A stretch of 64,000 nucleotides of DNA from NCBI GenBank assembly GCA_902626605.1, contig CACOFZ010000003.1:1-64000 (forward strand), in the 5' to 3' direction. This document shows, piece by piece, positions 8,097 through 17,015 of the stretch. The position numbers and the translations under genes were made by a program. Position 1 is the stretch's first letter. Every line of letters starts with the position of its first letter. The stretch is from an uncultured PS1 clade bacterium (GTDB lineage: Bacteria > Pseudomonadota > Alphaproteobacteria > MED-G09). The notes beneath the pieces were generated by a model. The model did not search any database and was not told the DNA's origin. It worked only from the letters and a program-made list of their open reading frames with translations.

Positions 8097-8546
8097 ATGA
8101 ATACAAGAATAGAAACAATTTGGAGAGATCTCTCTCCTTTCGCAGTAGGGTTTGATAGAACATTTGATACATTATCAATATTAGCAAACTCTAAAGCTCA
8201 AAATACAAACTATCCTCCGTATAATATTAGAAAATTACCTGAGGATAAGTACAGTATTGAACTTGCAGTGGCTGGTTTTGATGAAAAAGATATCGATATT
8301 GAGGTATCTGAACAAAACCTGATAATAGATGGCAAAAAATCTGATGAAATGAATGAAAATTTAATTCATCAAGGTCTAGCATCAAGAAATTTTAACAGAA
8401 AGTTTGTTTTATCAGAGGATATGGTTGTTCAAGGTGCTGCTCTATCTAACGGCATACTTTACATTGGAATACAAAGAGTAATTCCTGAGCATAAAAAACC
8501 AAAGAAAATTCCTCTTACTAGCAAAGAGAGTCTTTTAAACTCATAA
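8097..8546 (+). CDS. Small heat-shock protein, Hsp20/IbpA type
   Basis: ATP-independent holdase chaperone that binds unfolding proteins. The alpha-crystallin domain spans about 38-128, with ELAVAGFDEKDIDIEV and the family's NGILYIGI strand; the C-terminal tail reads KKIPL. The N-terminus (DLSPFAVGFDRTFD) matches IbpA-type proteins. The start is the ATG at 8097, 6 bases after AAAGGAG; the in-frame ATG at 8037 lies upstream of the predicted transcription start and lacks a ribosome site. Product 149 aa. Control by a sigma-32-like promoter and an RNA thermometer is described in the two entries before this. Confidence 0.93.
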   Translation: MNTRIETIWRDLSPFAVGFDRTFDTLSILANSKAQNTNYPPYNIRKLPEDKYSIELAVAGFDEKDIDIEVSEQNLIIDGKKSDEMNENLIHQGLASRNFNRKFVLSEDMVVQGAALSNGILYIGIQRVIPEHKKPKKIPLTSKESLLNS

Positions 8547-8568
8547 TTTTAAACTTTTTTAAGAATTT

Positions 8569-8602
8569 AAGGTGGTGAAATTATTTTGCCACCTTTTATT
8601 TT
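8569..8602 (+). terminator. Rho-independent terminator of the small heat-shock gene
   Basis: AAGGTGG at 8569-8575 pairs with CCACCTT at 8589-8595 across a 13-base loop, followed by TTATTTTTT. It stands 23 bases after the hsp20 stop and isolates that gene from the MFS gene downstream. Confidence 0.85.
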
Positions 8603-8679
8603 TTATAATTATTAATTAGATTTACCTAGTATTAAAAGATAAATTTAATATATTGATATAGCTATTTATAGAGGGGTCT

Positions 8680-9957
8680 ATGTCAGACAATATTTCGGAA
8701 AATATCAATTCATCATCAGTCAGAAACTATGCCCTTGGAATTTTAGTTATTGTTTATACTTTTAATTTTATTGATCGAAATATATTATCAATTCTTCTGC
8801 AATCTATAAAAACAGACCTTAACCTATCTGATACTTCTCTTGGACTATTATCTGGTTTTGCATTCGCAGCATTCTATGCAACATTAGGTATTCCAATTGC
8901 AAAATATGCTGATAGAGGAAATAGAAGGAATCTAATCTCAATATCTTTAGCAATATGGAGTTTAATGACTGCTATTTCTGGCTTAGCTCAAAACTTTTTA
9001 CATTTACTTCTTGCAAGAATAGGTGTTGGTATTGGTGAAGCTGGATGTAGCCCTCCTGCTCATTCAATGATTTCAGACTATTTTCCAGCAAATAAAAGAT
9101 CTACTGCTTTAGGTATTTACTCTTTAGGAATTCCTTTTGGTATTATGTTTGGTTTATTTGCTGGAGGATGGATTGATGAGATGTTTGGCTGGAGAGCTGC
9201 CTTTTTTATCGTTGGAATTCCAGGTATATTAATAGCTATACTATTTCGTTTTTCAGTCAAAGAGCCAATTAGAGGACAAGCCGAAGGTAAAATTGCATCT
9301 GTAAACCAACCCACTATTTCTGAAACAATCTCATATCTTCTTAGAAAAAAATCATTTCGTCATTTGGCTTTTGCAGCCTCTCTTGCTGCTTTTGTTGGCT
9401 ATGGAGGAATCAATTGGTTACCATCTTTTTTCCAGCGCTCTTATGGAATGCCCTCTAGTGATGTTGGCTGGTATCTGGGTTTAATATTGGGTTTACCAGG
9501 TGGTTTAGGAATTTTTCTTGGTGGTTATTTATCAGACTATTTTGGATCGAGAGATGTTAGATGGTCTTTATGGGTAGCTGCAATTGCTATGGGAATTACA
9601 GCACCATTATATTATCTAGTTTATTTAAGTCCAACAGCTAATACATCACTTCTATGGCTAATTATTCCTGTAGCATTAGGTAATTTTTATCAAGCTGCTA
9701 CTTTTAGTCAGACGCAAGGAGTAGTTGAATTAAAAATGAGATCAGTTGCAGCTGCAATTTTATTATTTATCATAAATATAATTGGCTTAGGATTTGGTCC
9801 ATCGGCAGTTGGAATTGTTAGTGATATTCTTCAATCTGAATATGGAAAAGAATCTTTAAGGTATAGCTTACTAATATTTGCTTCGCTTAAAATATGGTGT
9901 GCCTTCCATTATTATATGGCTGGTCGATACTTAAAAGATGATCTTGTAACTAATTAG
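8680..9957 (+). CDS. MFS transporter, Spinster-like
   Basis: A 425-aa inner-membrane carrier of the major facilitator superfamily with about 12 hydrophobic segments. The FNFIDRNILSILLQSIKTDL stretch in the first helix is typical of the Spinster/SPNS-like bacterial group, and ADRGNRRNLI is the loop 2-3 signature. This subgroup is abundant in bacteria that degrade aromatic, steroid or terpenoid compounds, often next to oxidoreductases, as here. AGAGGGG precedes the ATG. Its last 8 bases overlap the convergent gene at 9950. Substrate unknown; a hydrophobic organic acid is only a guess from context. Confidence 0.88.
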   Translation: MSDNISENINSSSVRNYALGILVIVYTFNFIDRNILSILLQSIKTDLNLSDTSLGLLSGFAFAAFYATLGIPIAKYADRGNRRNLISISLAIWSLMTAISGLAQNFLHLLLARIGVGIGEAGCSPPAHSMISDYFPANKRSTALGIYSLGIPFGIMFGLFAGGWIDEMFGWRAAFFIVGIPGILIAILFRFSVKEPIRGQAEGKIASVNQPTISETISYLLRKKSFRHLAFAASLAAFVGYGGINWLPSFFQRSYGMPSSDVGWYLGLILGLPGGLGIFLGGYLSDYFGSRDVRWSLWVAAIAMGITAPLYYLVYLSPTANTSLLWLIIPVALGNFYQAATFSQTQGVVELKMRSVAAAILLFIINIIGLGFGPSAVGIVSDILQSEYGKESLRYSLLIFASLKIWCAFHYYMAGRYLKDDLVTN

Positions 9958-10855
9958 AGTTAGGTTTTTTTAAAAATAATATAGGTGTAGTTTTTTTATA
10001 ATTTATATAATCTTCTTCTAAACCCCACTTATTATCAGAACTCTTTTCTAACATAGGTATTCCGCTGATTTTTGTTAATAACACATAGACAAAAAATGGT
10101 GAAATTAATCCCAAAAATTCTCCGCCATCCATAGATGGAAAAGCTATAATTGCTATACCTAACCATAAAATTATTTCACCAAAATAATTAGGGTGGCGTG
10201 ACCAAGCCCATAGACCCGAACTGATAAATTTACCTTTATTTGAAGGGTTTTCTCGGAATATTTTTTTCTGATTATCAGCTAATATCTCTATAACAAAACC
10301 TAACACCCATAATAAAAATCCCGTAAGCATAAAGATAAAATGGTAAGAGCTCATATTTTCAATTAAATTTATAGATGTCATCGCCGATAAACCAGCTACA
10401 TATGTAAGAAATACCCATAAACCAGATAAAGTCCAAGTCATGAAGAACCAGAAAAAATCTTTTTTCATTTCTACAAATCTAATATCCTGACCAACATCTT
10501 TTACTCTTTTAAATAAAAACATTCCAAGCCTTAAAGACCATAAAATAACCATTATTCCAATTAAGTAAGTATAGGGATTTAAACCTTCAAAACTTGAGCT
10601 AAATATAGAATTAAGAATTAAAATTATAGATAGACTTATATAGGTAAAACTTCCAGTTGCATCAAAATAATGCTCGGTTTGAAAAATATAAGCATGAATA
10701 AAAAAAATCCAATGAACTATATAAGAATAAAGAAAACAAAAAATAAGCAAGGGAAAACCAAAAAAATCTACACTATTTTGACCAACAATATAGGCTACTA
10801 AAAATCCTAAAATAATTGACACAACTGAACCTAATATAGATATTTTTAATGGCAT
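9950..10855 (-). CDS. DUF1295 / steroid-5-alpha-reductase-like membrane protein
   Basis: A 301-aa integral membrane protein with about seven hydrophobic segments. The C-terminal motif GLWAWSRHPNYFGEIILW is the conserved core of DUF1295, related to isoprenylcysteine methyltransferases and 5-alpha/sterol reductases, where the Arg-His-Pro-Asn-Tyr region binds the nucleotide or methyl-donor cofactor. The exact reaction of bacterial DUF1295 proteins is not established. It is one base from the upstream esterase gene, and the ribosome site GAGGAA lies within that gene's end, so they are cotranscribed. Confidence 0.85.
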   Translation of the reverse strand: MPLKISILGSVVSIILGFLVAYIVGQNSVDFFGFPLLIFCFLYSYIVHWIFFIHAYIFQTEHYFDATGSFTYISLSIILILNSIFSSSFEGLNPYTYLIGIMVILWSLRLGMFLFKRVKDVGQDIRFVEMKKDFFWFFMTWTLSGLWVFLTYVAGLSAMTSINLIENMSSYHFIFMLTGFLLWVLGFVIEILADNQKKIFRENPSNKGKFISSGLWAWSRHPNYFGEIILWLGIAIIAFPSMDGGEFLGLISPFFVYVLLTKISGIPMLEKSSDNKWGLEEDYINYKKTTPILFLKKPNSN

Positions 10856-10856
10856 T

Positions 10857-11774
10857 TTAATTTTCCTCTATAAATTTAATTAATTCACTTATAACTTCAG
10901 GATACGCTTCTTTATCCCACCTGTAAAATTGATGGCCTTTGTTATCCCATTTTAGAAATTTTACCATATTTCCTTTTTCAATCATATCATTTGAAAATTT
11001 TTCTATGATTTCAATTGGAATTGTTTTATCTGATTTACCATGAAAAATTATTGAAGGCGGAAGACCTTTTCTAATATAATTTGAAGGTGAAAATTTTTCA
11101 AAATTGCCATCAAAAAGTTTTTTCACAAATAACCAAAGTTTTTTTCTCCTTTCCTCAATGTTATCAGGTATTTCCCTATCTAAGACGGAAGTATTAAGCG
11201 CAGGATTTAATAAAACTAATCCCTTAATTTTTTGAATAATTTCATTATTTTCATCAGGTATCATTACTAAAGATGCCGCTAATTGACCACCAGATGAACC
11301 ACCTCCAACAATAATATTTTCTGGATCAATTTTTAAAACTTTTGCGTTAGATATTATCCACTCATAAGCCATTCTTGCGTCATTCATTGAGTCTTTTACT
11401 TTAGAGTTATGTTTAAGAGCAATTCTGTAATCAGCACTAATGCAGGTAATTCCTTGATTAGAAACATCTTTACATATTTTAAAAAGAGAATAAGACGATC
11501 CAAATGCCCAAGCACCTCCATGAAAAAGCAAAAGAGTCGAATTTGATTTTTTCACAGATGGTTCAAAAAAATGTAACTTTAAATTAATATTATTTTTTTT
11601 ACTGTAGGTGAAAGATCTATTTGGTTTATCCAAATAATACAATGAACCATATCCAACTTTATCAAAAAAGTGACCGATAAAAGGCATTCGAGGGGGTTTT
11701 GTCAAAAAAAGATAGGAAAAAAATAATACCAATAAAGTGACAAAAACTAATAAAATAGTAAAAAATATTTTCAT
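10857..11774 (-). CDS. Membrane-anchored alpha/beta-hydrolase (HSL-type esterase)
   Basis: A 305-aa carboxylesterase-like hydrolase. Residues 1-27 are one hydrophobic anchor or uncleaved signal. The oxyanion motif HGGAW, nucleophile motif GGGSSGGQLA, Asp in HGKSDKTIP and His in KGHQFYRW form the full catalytic set of the hormone-sensitive-lipase/BD-FAE group. It probably acts on ester substrates in the periplasm or at the membrane face. It precedes the DUF1295 gene by one base and follows a nitronate-monooxygenase-like gene by 15 bases, suggesting one operon. Confidence 0.85.
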   Translation of the reverse strand: MKIFFTILLVFVTLLVLFFSYLFLTKPPRMPFIGHFFDKVGYGSLYYLDKPNRSFTYSKKNNINLKLHFFEPSVKKSNSTLLLFHGGAWAFGSSYSLFKICKDVSNQGITCISADYRIALKHNSKVKDSMNDARMAYEWIISNAKVLKIDPENIIVGGGSSGGQLAASLVMIPDENNEIIQKIKGLVLLNPALNTSVLDREIPDNIEERRKKLWLFVKKLFDGNFEKFSPSNYIRKGLPPSIIFHGKSDKTIPIEIIEKFSNDMIEKGNMVKFLKWDNKGHQFYRWDKEAYPEVISELIKFIEEN

Positions 11775-11789
11775 AAGATAATTTCTATA

Positions 11790-12923
11790 TTATTCGAAGA
11801 AATGATTTAGCCTCTCAAAGGCTTCAGCAAAATCCTTTTTAAAATCCTGTACAACAGCACCTGCACTCATAGGCTGATCCATAAGACCCACTCCTTGACC
11901 TACCCAATAAGTAGCAAGATTTTTTGCACCTTTATGGCCACTTTGAGAGAGCTTATCTATTTTTTTTAATGCAGGCTCGCTTACTAGGGATTGTAAGGGC
12001 ATAGGAAGTGGTTCCGGCCCTTTTTCTTCCCATGCATCAGTCCAAGGTGACCTTAACTGTCTAGAATACTTTCCAGTTCTGCTTCTAGAACGAACAGTAT
12101 CTCGTGAACTCGCTAAAAGCATTTTTTCCTTAACAATCGGATTTGTTTCTGCTTCCGATGTGGTTAACCAAACTGAACCACACCAGGCCCCAGATGCACC
12201 CATTGACATAGCCGCAGCCATCTGAGCACCAGTTGTAATTCCACCTGCGGCTAATATAGGAACATCCTTAATTGATTTTATTGCCCTGTAAACCTCTGGT
12301 ATCAAAACCATAGTAGAAACTTCACCACAATGGCCTCCAGCCTCTCCACCAGAGGCAATTAAGATATCTACACCTGCTTCAACCTGTTTAACCGCATGTT
12401 CTTTTGCACCAACCAAAGCTGCAACTGCAACATTATGTTTTTTTCCCATATCAAGCATTACTTTTGGAGGAACTCCAAGTGCGTTTGCAACTAATTTTAT
12501 AGGGTATTCAAAGGCTACCTCTAGAGATGTTGCAGCACTTTCATCAGATAAGTTCATCCTAAAATTAGCCGCTCCATCCTTTAGATTAATCAAATCATCA
12601 GTCTCTATATCATAATCAGATAATATTTCTTTTGTGAAATCTTTATGACCCTGAGGAATAGCATTAACTAATTGCTCAGTGGTAATCTTTTCACCCTTAC
12701 CTTCAAATTTATTTGGAACAATTAAATCTATCCCGTAAGGCATACCATCTACATTACTATCAATCCAATCTAATTCTTCTTTTAGACGATCCGGTGGAAG
12801 ACTTACTGCACCGAAAACTCCCATACCACCTGCTTTTGAAACAGCAGCTACGACGTCTCTACAATGAGAAAAAGCCACTAAAGGAAATTCTATTCCTAAC
12901 ATTTCACAAATTTTTGAATTCAT
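11790..12923 (-). CDS. Nitronate monooxygenase-family flavoprotein
   Basis: FMN-binding TIM-barrel protein of the 2-nitropropane dioxygenase/NMO family, 377 aa. It shows the phosphate-binding GGEAGGHCGEVSTM and VPILAAGGITTGAQMAAAMSMGA. The start is taken at the ATG at 12923, 6 bases after AGGAA; an upstream GTG at 12938 in the same frame would place that ribosome site inside the gene. Family members oxidise nitronates, but relatives such as the mycobacterial IpdC act in steroid-ring catabolism without nitro compounds, which fits this neighbourhood better. A second, shorter family member is at 61702-62625. Confidence 0.85.
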   Translation of the reverse strand: MNSKICEMLGIEFPLVAFSHCRDVVAAVSKAGGMGVFGAVSLPPDRLKEELDWIDSNVDGMPYGIDLIVPNKFEGKGEKITTEQLVNAIPQGHKDFTKEILSDYDIETDDLINLKDGAANFRMNLSDESAATSLEVAFEYPIKLVANALGVPPKVMLDMGKKHNVAVAALVGAKEHAVKQVEAGVDILIASGGEAGGHCGEVSTMVLIPEVYRAIKSIKDVPILAAGGITTGAQMAAAMSMGASGAWCGSVWLTTSEAETNPIVKEKMLLASSRDTVRSRSRTGKYSRQLRSPWTDAWEEKGPEPLPMPLQSLVSEPALKKIDKLSQSGHKGAKNLATYWVGQGVGLMDQPMSAGAVVQDFKKDFAEAFERLNHFFE

Positions 12924-12978
12924 TCTATTTCCTAACACAAAATATAAAATAATTTATTTGAAATATATTAAACAAATA

Positions 12979-14427
12979 TCAAGAAAATTTAATTTCACCA
13001 TCATTAATTTTTCCATAACGTATTTGAAAAATATCTTTTAAAAAATTTTGATTATTTATCCAAGGACTTCTTTTTCCTTGTTTTGGGAAAATATCTTTTG
13101 ATCTCTTGATATAACCAGAGGTTAGATTAAGCCAATCATCATTATTCTCAATTTTACTATTAGCCTCTGGACAGCATTTTTTAATAGAACTTTTTTTCAT
13201 ATAATTCAAAAGTCTACATACGTATTCAGATGTTAAATCCGCACCTAATGTCCATGAAGCATTTGTATAACCAAATGTGGAAACTAAATTCGGAACTCCG
13301 CTAAACATCATACCTTTGTAAGTAACAGTATCTGGTAAATTAATATCTTTACCATCAACTTTTAATTTTATATTACTGCAAATCTCTAAATTTAGGCCAG
13401 TAGCAGTAATTATTAGGTCTGCAGGTAAAGTTTTACCTGACACAAGCTTAATACCTTCAGCAGTAAATTTTTCAATTTTATCAGTAACCACTGAAGTTTG
13501 TTTTTTTCTAATAGATTTAAACAAATCACCATTAGGAACTAAACACATTCTTTGATCCCAAGGATTATAATTGGGAGTAAAATGTTTATCTACATCATAG
13601 TCATGACCTAGAGATTTTCTTACTTGATTTATAATAAAATCTTTTACTCTTTTTGGATTTTTTTTACATAATCTAAAGTACCATTGTTGTCGTAAAATAT
13701 TTTTCCATCGCACAATAAAATAAGATAACTTTGAGGGTAAATATTTTTGCAAAAAATTTGCCAGTGAGTCTTGTTGAGGAGCAGAAACTACATAAGTAGG
13801 TGACCTTTGAAGCATTGTTACATGTTTTGCATCTTTTGCCATTTCTGGGACAAGAGTTACTGCGGTCGCACCACTTCCAATTACAATAACCTCTTTATTG
13901 GTGTAATCTATTGAGGTATCCCATTCTTGAGGATGCATTATCCTTCCATTAAATTCGTTTATGCCCTCGAAATCGGGGGTATATCCTTTTTCATAGCTAT
14001 AATATCCAGAACACATAAAAATAAAATTACACGACATAGTAACTATACTCATTTGATTTTTATCTTCGACTTTTATAGTCCATAGTGACTTTTTTGAGCA
14101 CCATGAAGCATCTTTCACATAATGATTAAACTTTATTTTTTTATCTATATTGAATTTTTTTGATGTCTCATCAAGGTATTTTAAAATTGATGGACCATCT
14201 GCAATAGCCTCTTTTTCTTTCCAAGGAAAAAAAGAAAACCCCAAAGTATACATATCAGAATCTGATCTAATACCAGGATATTTAAAAAGATCCCAAGTGC
14301 CACCTATGGTATCCCTGCCTTCAAGTATAGCATAAGATTTTTCAGGGCATTTCGTTTGAAGATGGTACCCGGCTCCAATACCAGATATACCTGCCCCTAT
14401 AACTATAACATCAAAATGATTATCCAT
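12979..14427 (-). CDS. EthA-type Baeyer-Villiger flavin monooxygenase
   Basis: Inserts oxygen next to a ketone using FAD and NADPH, giving an ester or lactone. The FAD motif GAGISG is at 11-16, the Baeyer-Villiger fingerprint FxGxxxHxxxW reads FNGRIMHPQEW at 159-169, and the NADPH motif GSGATA follows at 184-189. Runs such as YPGIRSDSDMYTLGF, NPWDQRMCLVPNGDLF and GYTNASWTLGADL closely match, from memory, Mycobacterium EthA, the ethionamide-activating enzyme. Length 482 aa is normal. It is followed by a nitronate-monooxygenase-like gene and preceded by an MDR reductase in the same direction. Confidence 0.93.
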   Translation of the reverse strand: MDNHFDVIVIGAGISGIGAGYHLQTKCPEKSYAILEGRDTIGGTWDLFKYPGIRSDSDMYTLGFSFFPWKEKEAIADGPSILKYLDETSKKFNIDKKIKFNHYVKDASWCSKKSLWTIKVEDKNQMSIVTMSCNFIFMCSGYYSYEKGYTPDFEGINEFNGRIMHPQEWDTSIDYTNKEVIVIGSGATAVTLVPEMAKDAKHVTMLQRSPTYVVSAPQQDSLANFLQKYLPSKLSYFIVRWKNILRQQWYFRLCKKNPKRVKDFIINQVRKSLGHDYDVDKHFTPNYNPWDQRMCLVPNGDLFKSIRKKQTSVVTDKIEKFTAEGIKLVSGKTLPADLIITATGLNLEICSNIKLKVDGKDINLPDTVTYKGMMFSGVPNLVSTFGYTNASWTLGADLTSEYVCRLLNYMKKSSIKKCCPEANSKIENNDDWLNLTSGYIKRSKDIFPKQGKRSPWINNQNFLKDIFQIRYGKINDGEIKFS

Positions 14428-14488
14428 GCTTTAACTATAATATAAAAAACATTAACAATGCTACCTTTTAAAACATTCTAAATGAATA

Positions 14489-15508
14489 CTATTTTGCCGC
14501 AGGCAGCTTTAAAAGCATTTTACCAAAATTTTTTCCTTCAAATAATTTTTTGAAAGCATCAGGAAAATCTTCGATATCACCATCACAAACAAACTCAGGT
14601 AATTTCAAAGATCCATTATCAATCCATTGAGATATTTTTTTTCTTGCCTCAGCATATCTTTCAGCATAATCAAAAATTACAAATCCTTGTAATCTAGCTC
14701 TCATACTACCCAACCAAATATAATTTGAAGGTCCACTCATTTCATCCTGGTAATATTGTGAAGTTGAGCCACAAAGCAAAACTACACCATGCATAGCAAT
14801 TAGTTTTAAGGCCTCATTCATAATCGAACCACCAGTATTATCGAAAATAATATTTAAACGGTCTGGCGCTGCCGCTTCCAACTGCTCATACCAATTTTCA
14901 TCATTATAATTAATTGCAATATCGTAACCTAGCTCATTAACTAACCAATCACATTTTTCTTTTGAGCTGGTAGTTCCTATAACTTTTGCTCCAGCAAGTT
15001 TTGCAAATTGTCCAGCCATTGAACCTACTGCCCCTGCAGCTCCAGTTACTAATACAGTCTCACCTGGTTGAGGTTTACACTCATCAAATAAAGCAAAATA
15101 TGCAGTCAATCCAGAAACCCCAAAACCTCCCAACCAGGATCCTAAGGGTGACAAACCAGTATCACACTTCTCCAGGCCATCACCATTACTAGTTGATAAA
15201 CTTTGAACACCTAATGCACCTGTAACAAATTCACCTACTTTAAAATCTTTATTATTAGAGGCTATAACTTCACCAGCTACATTAGCGTGAATAATATCAC
15301 CAGGTTGAACTCTAAATAAAAATTCATCACTGTCTCTTACAATTAATCTTAATGCTGCATCAACACCTACATAATGCGATTGAATTAATAATTCATTATC
15401 AACAATATCAGGTACATCAACTTCTTCAGTAACAAAGTCATCTAATTCAGCTAAGCCATTAGGATATTTTGCCAAAAGTAATTTTTTATTTTTACCCAAA
15501 TTATTCAA
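14489..15508 (-). CDS. NADP-dependent MDR oxidoreductase (CurA/PTGR-like)
   Basis: A 339-aa zinc-independent medium-chain reductase. The Rossmann motif is VTGAAGAVGSMAGQ at about 156-169, followed by AKVIGTTSS and FDNTGG. The family reduces the double bond of alpha,beta-unsaturated ketones or aldehydes. The start is a TTG at 15508 preceded by GGAG with 7 bases spacing; no ATG fits the N-terminus as well. An equal-length paralogue is at 33401-34420. It sits between the MAPEG and EthA-like genes, so it may process a ketone substrate of the monooxygenase, which is inference. Confidence 0.9.
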   Translation of the reverse strand: MNNLGKNKKLLLAKYPNGLAELDDFVTEEVDVPDIVDNELLIQSHYVGVDAALRLIVRDSDEFLFRVQPGDIIHANVAGEVIASNNKDFKVGEFVTGALGVQSLSTSNGDGLEKCDTGLSPLGSWLGGFGVSGLTAYFALFDECKPQPGETVLVTGAAGAVGSMAGQFAKLAGAKVIGTTSSKEKCDWLVNELGYDIAINYNDENWYEQLEAAAPDRLNIIFDNTGGSIMNEALKLIAMHGVVLLCGSTSQYYQDEMSGPSNYIWLGSMRARLQGFVIFDYAERYAEARKKISQWIDNGSLKLPEFVCDGDIEDFPDAFKKLFEGKNFGKMLLKLPAAK

Positions 15509-15537
15509 TTTATTTCTCCATAAATATTACTAAAAAA

Positions 15538-15933
15538 TTATGTAATTATATTATCCAAAAACGCTATTAAAGATCCCAATACGTAGATATAAATTGGAGG
15601 CATACTAAAATATAAACCAGGACCTCTTTTTTCAGCATCCTTATAATATGATAACGCATATCGTATTCTTCCAATCGGCCATAAAATACCAATTATAGCT
15701 GCCCATACAGGATCGACTGCAAAAGAAAATAACCATAAACCAGGTAAAAATAAAACTAAATGCTCTAAAGTATTATGATGAACCCTAACATGCCTGACAT
15801 ACTCCTCAGGACCATCATGTGAAGGAGCTTTAATATCAAATTTGCTCCTGGCAATTCCTGCCCTTAGAAGGGTAAAATAGTAAACTAGTAAAGCAATACT
15901 GCTTAATATTCCTGGATATATAAAATCATTCAC
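15538..15933 (-). CDS. MAPEG-family membrane protein
   Basis: A 131-aa integral membrane protein with four hydrophobic segments. The loop HVRVHHNTLEHLVLFLPGLW contains the conserved N-x-x-E region of MAPEG (membrane-associated eicosanoid and glutathione metabolism) proteins. Members use glutathione to conjugate or reduce lipophilic electrophiles. The start is a GTG at 15933, 6 bases after GGAG. It lies 29 bases before the MDR reductase gene on the same strand, suggesting shared handling of reactive lipid-like compounds. Confidence 0.85.
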   Translation of the reverse strand: MNDFIYPGILSSIALLVYYFTLLRAGIARSKFDIKAPSHDGPEEYVRHVRVHHNTLEHLVLFLPGLWLFSFAVDPVWAAIIGILWPIGRIRYALSYYKDAEKRGPGLYFSMPPIYIYVLGSLIAFLDNIIT

Positions 15934-15947
15934 AATATTCTCCTTAA

Positions 15948-17015
15948 TTAAATTTGCTTAAATTCTTTTTCTAAGAAATTAGAAATATAATTATTTTTAT
16001 AAAAATCTTTTTCAAGTTCTATAATGTTGTTGATCATTAATTTTTTTGCAACCCTTATCATTATAATAGAAAATTTTAGCAGAGAGAAAATACGATAAAA
16101 TTTATAATTTTTAGAGGATAAATTGGTATTTTCTTCCCAAATATCTATCGCTTCATTTGAATCTAATGAACCCTCTAGTTTTTTTATTCCTAAACCAAGA
16201 CTGCTTGCATCATCAACTGCAAAACCCCAAGCCAAATCGGAGACAGGATCCCCAATTGATGACATTTCCCAATCCAAAAGTGCTGTAGCCTTATAATCTT
16301 GATATAAAACATTCCCTAGCCTTGAGTCACCCCAACAAAGCTTATTTGGATTGGAGTCGGATGGAATATTTTTTTTTAACCATTTAATTACATCATCGCA
16401 CAAATTATTTGGTTCTCCATCCATACCCCAATCTAGGAAATTTTTATAATATTCAATATCACTTATTACTGGATTTTCATTAATATTTTCTTCGCAAAAA
16501 TTGTCTAAACTAATATCTTTAAGATTTAAATTATGAAGATTAGATAAATGAAACAACCAATCAATCCAAACATTTCTTCTTTTTTCTGAATCAGCTCTAC
16601 CCATCATTCCCTCTGGATCCAAATGATACGGAGGGTTATCTGAAGGAGCTTCCCCTTTTATGTAATTCATTATATAAAATTCGTAACCAATAATTGAACT
16701 ATTACCCTCATAAAAAAGTACCTCGGGTACAGGAAAACCTAGAGAAAATAGTGCCTTCATGATACAAACTTGTTTTTTTAAATTATACTCTGGAAATACT
16801 CTATAGCCAGTAGGGGCTAATCTTAGAACCAGATCTGAATTATAATTTTTCTCTACTAATTTGAATACAAAAGTTTCATTTGAAAAACCTGATGCTAAGG
16901 TATTGTTGTGAGGAATAATGGAAATTGACTTTTTATCAAAATTTTGTTCCGAAATAAACCAATCCTTTAAAAGGTTTAATTTAGTATCTAAGTTTTTTTC
17001 AGTACTAATCGGCAT
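15948..17015 (-). CDS. APH/ACAD10-like phosphotransferase with altered catalytic loop
   Basis: A 355-aa phosphotransferase-fold protein. The catalytic loop reads WGDSRLGN (228-235) instead of the usual HGDxxxxN, so the leading His is Trp, while the Asp, the Asn and the metal-binding LDWE (247-250) are kept. I use the ATG at 17015, overlapping the upstream gene by 11 bases; a GTG at 17045 in the same frame would add ten residues. It is translationally linked to the unrecognised protein at 17005-18111. Likely substrate is a hydroxylated CoA ester or lipid, inferred from relatives only. Confidence 0.8.
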   Translation of the reverse strand: MPISTEKNLDTKLNLLKDWFISEQNFDKKSISIIPHNNTLASGFSNETFVFKLVEKNYNSDLVLRLAPTGYRVFPEYNLKKQVCIMKALFSLGFPVPEVLFYEGNSSIIGYEFYIMNYIKGEAPSDNPPYHLDPEGMMGRADSEKRRNVWIDWLFHLSNLHNLNLKDISLDNFCEENINENPVISDIEYYKNFLDWGMDGEPNNLCDDVIKWLKKNIPSDSNPNKLCWGDSRLGNVLYQDYKATALLDWEMSSIGDPVSDLAWGFAVDDASSLGLGIKKLEGSLDSNEAIDIWEENTNLSSKNYKFYRIFSLLKFSIIMIRVAKKLMINNIIELEKDFYKNNYISNFLEKEFKQI

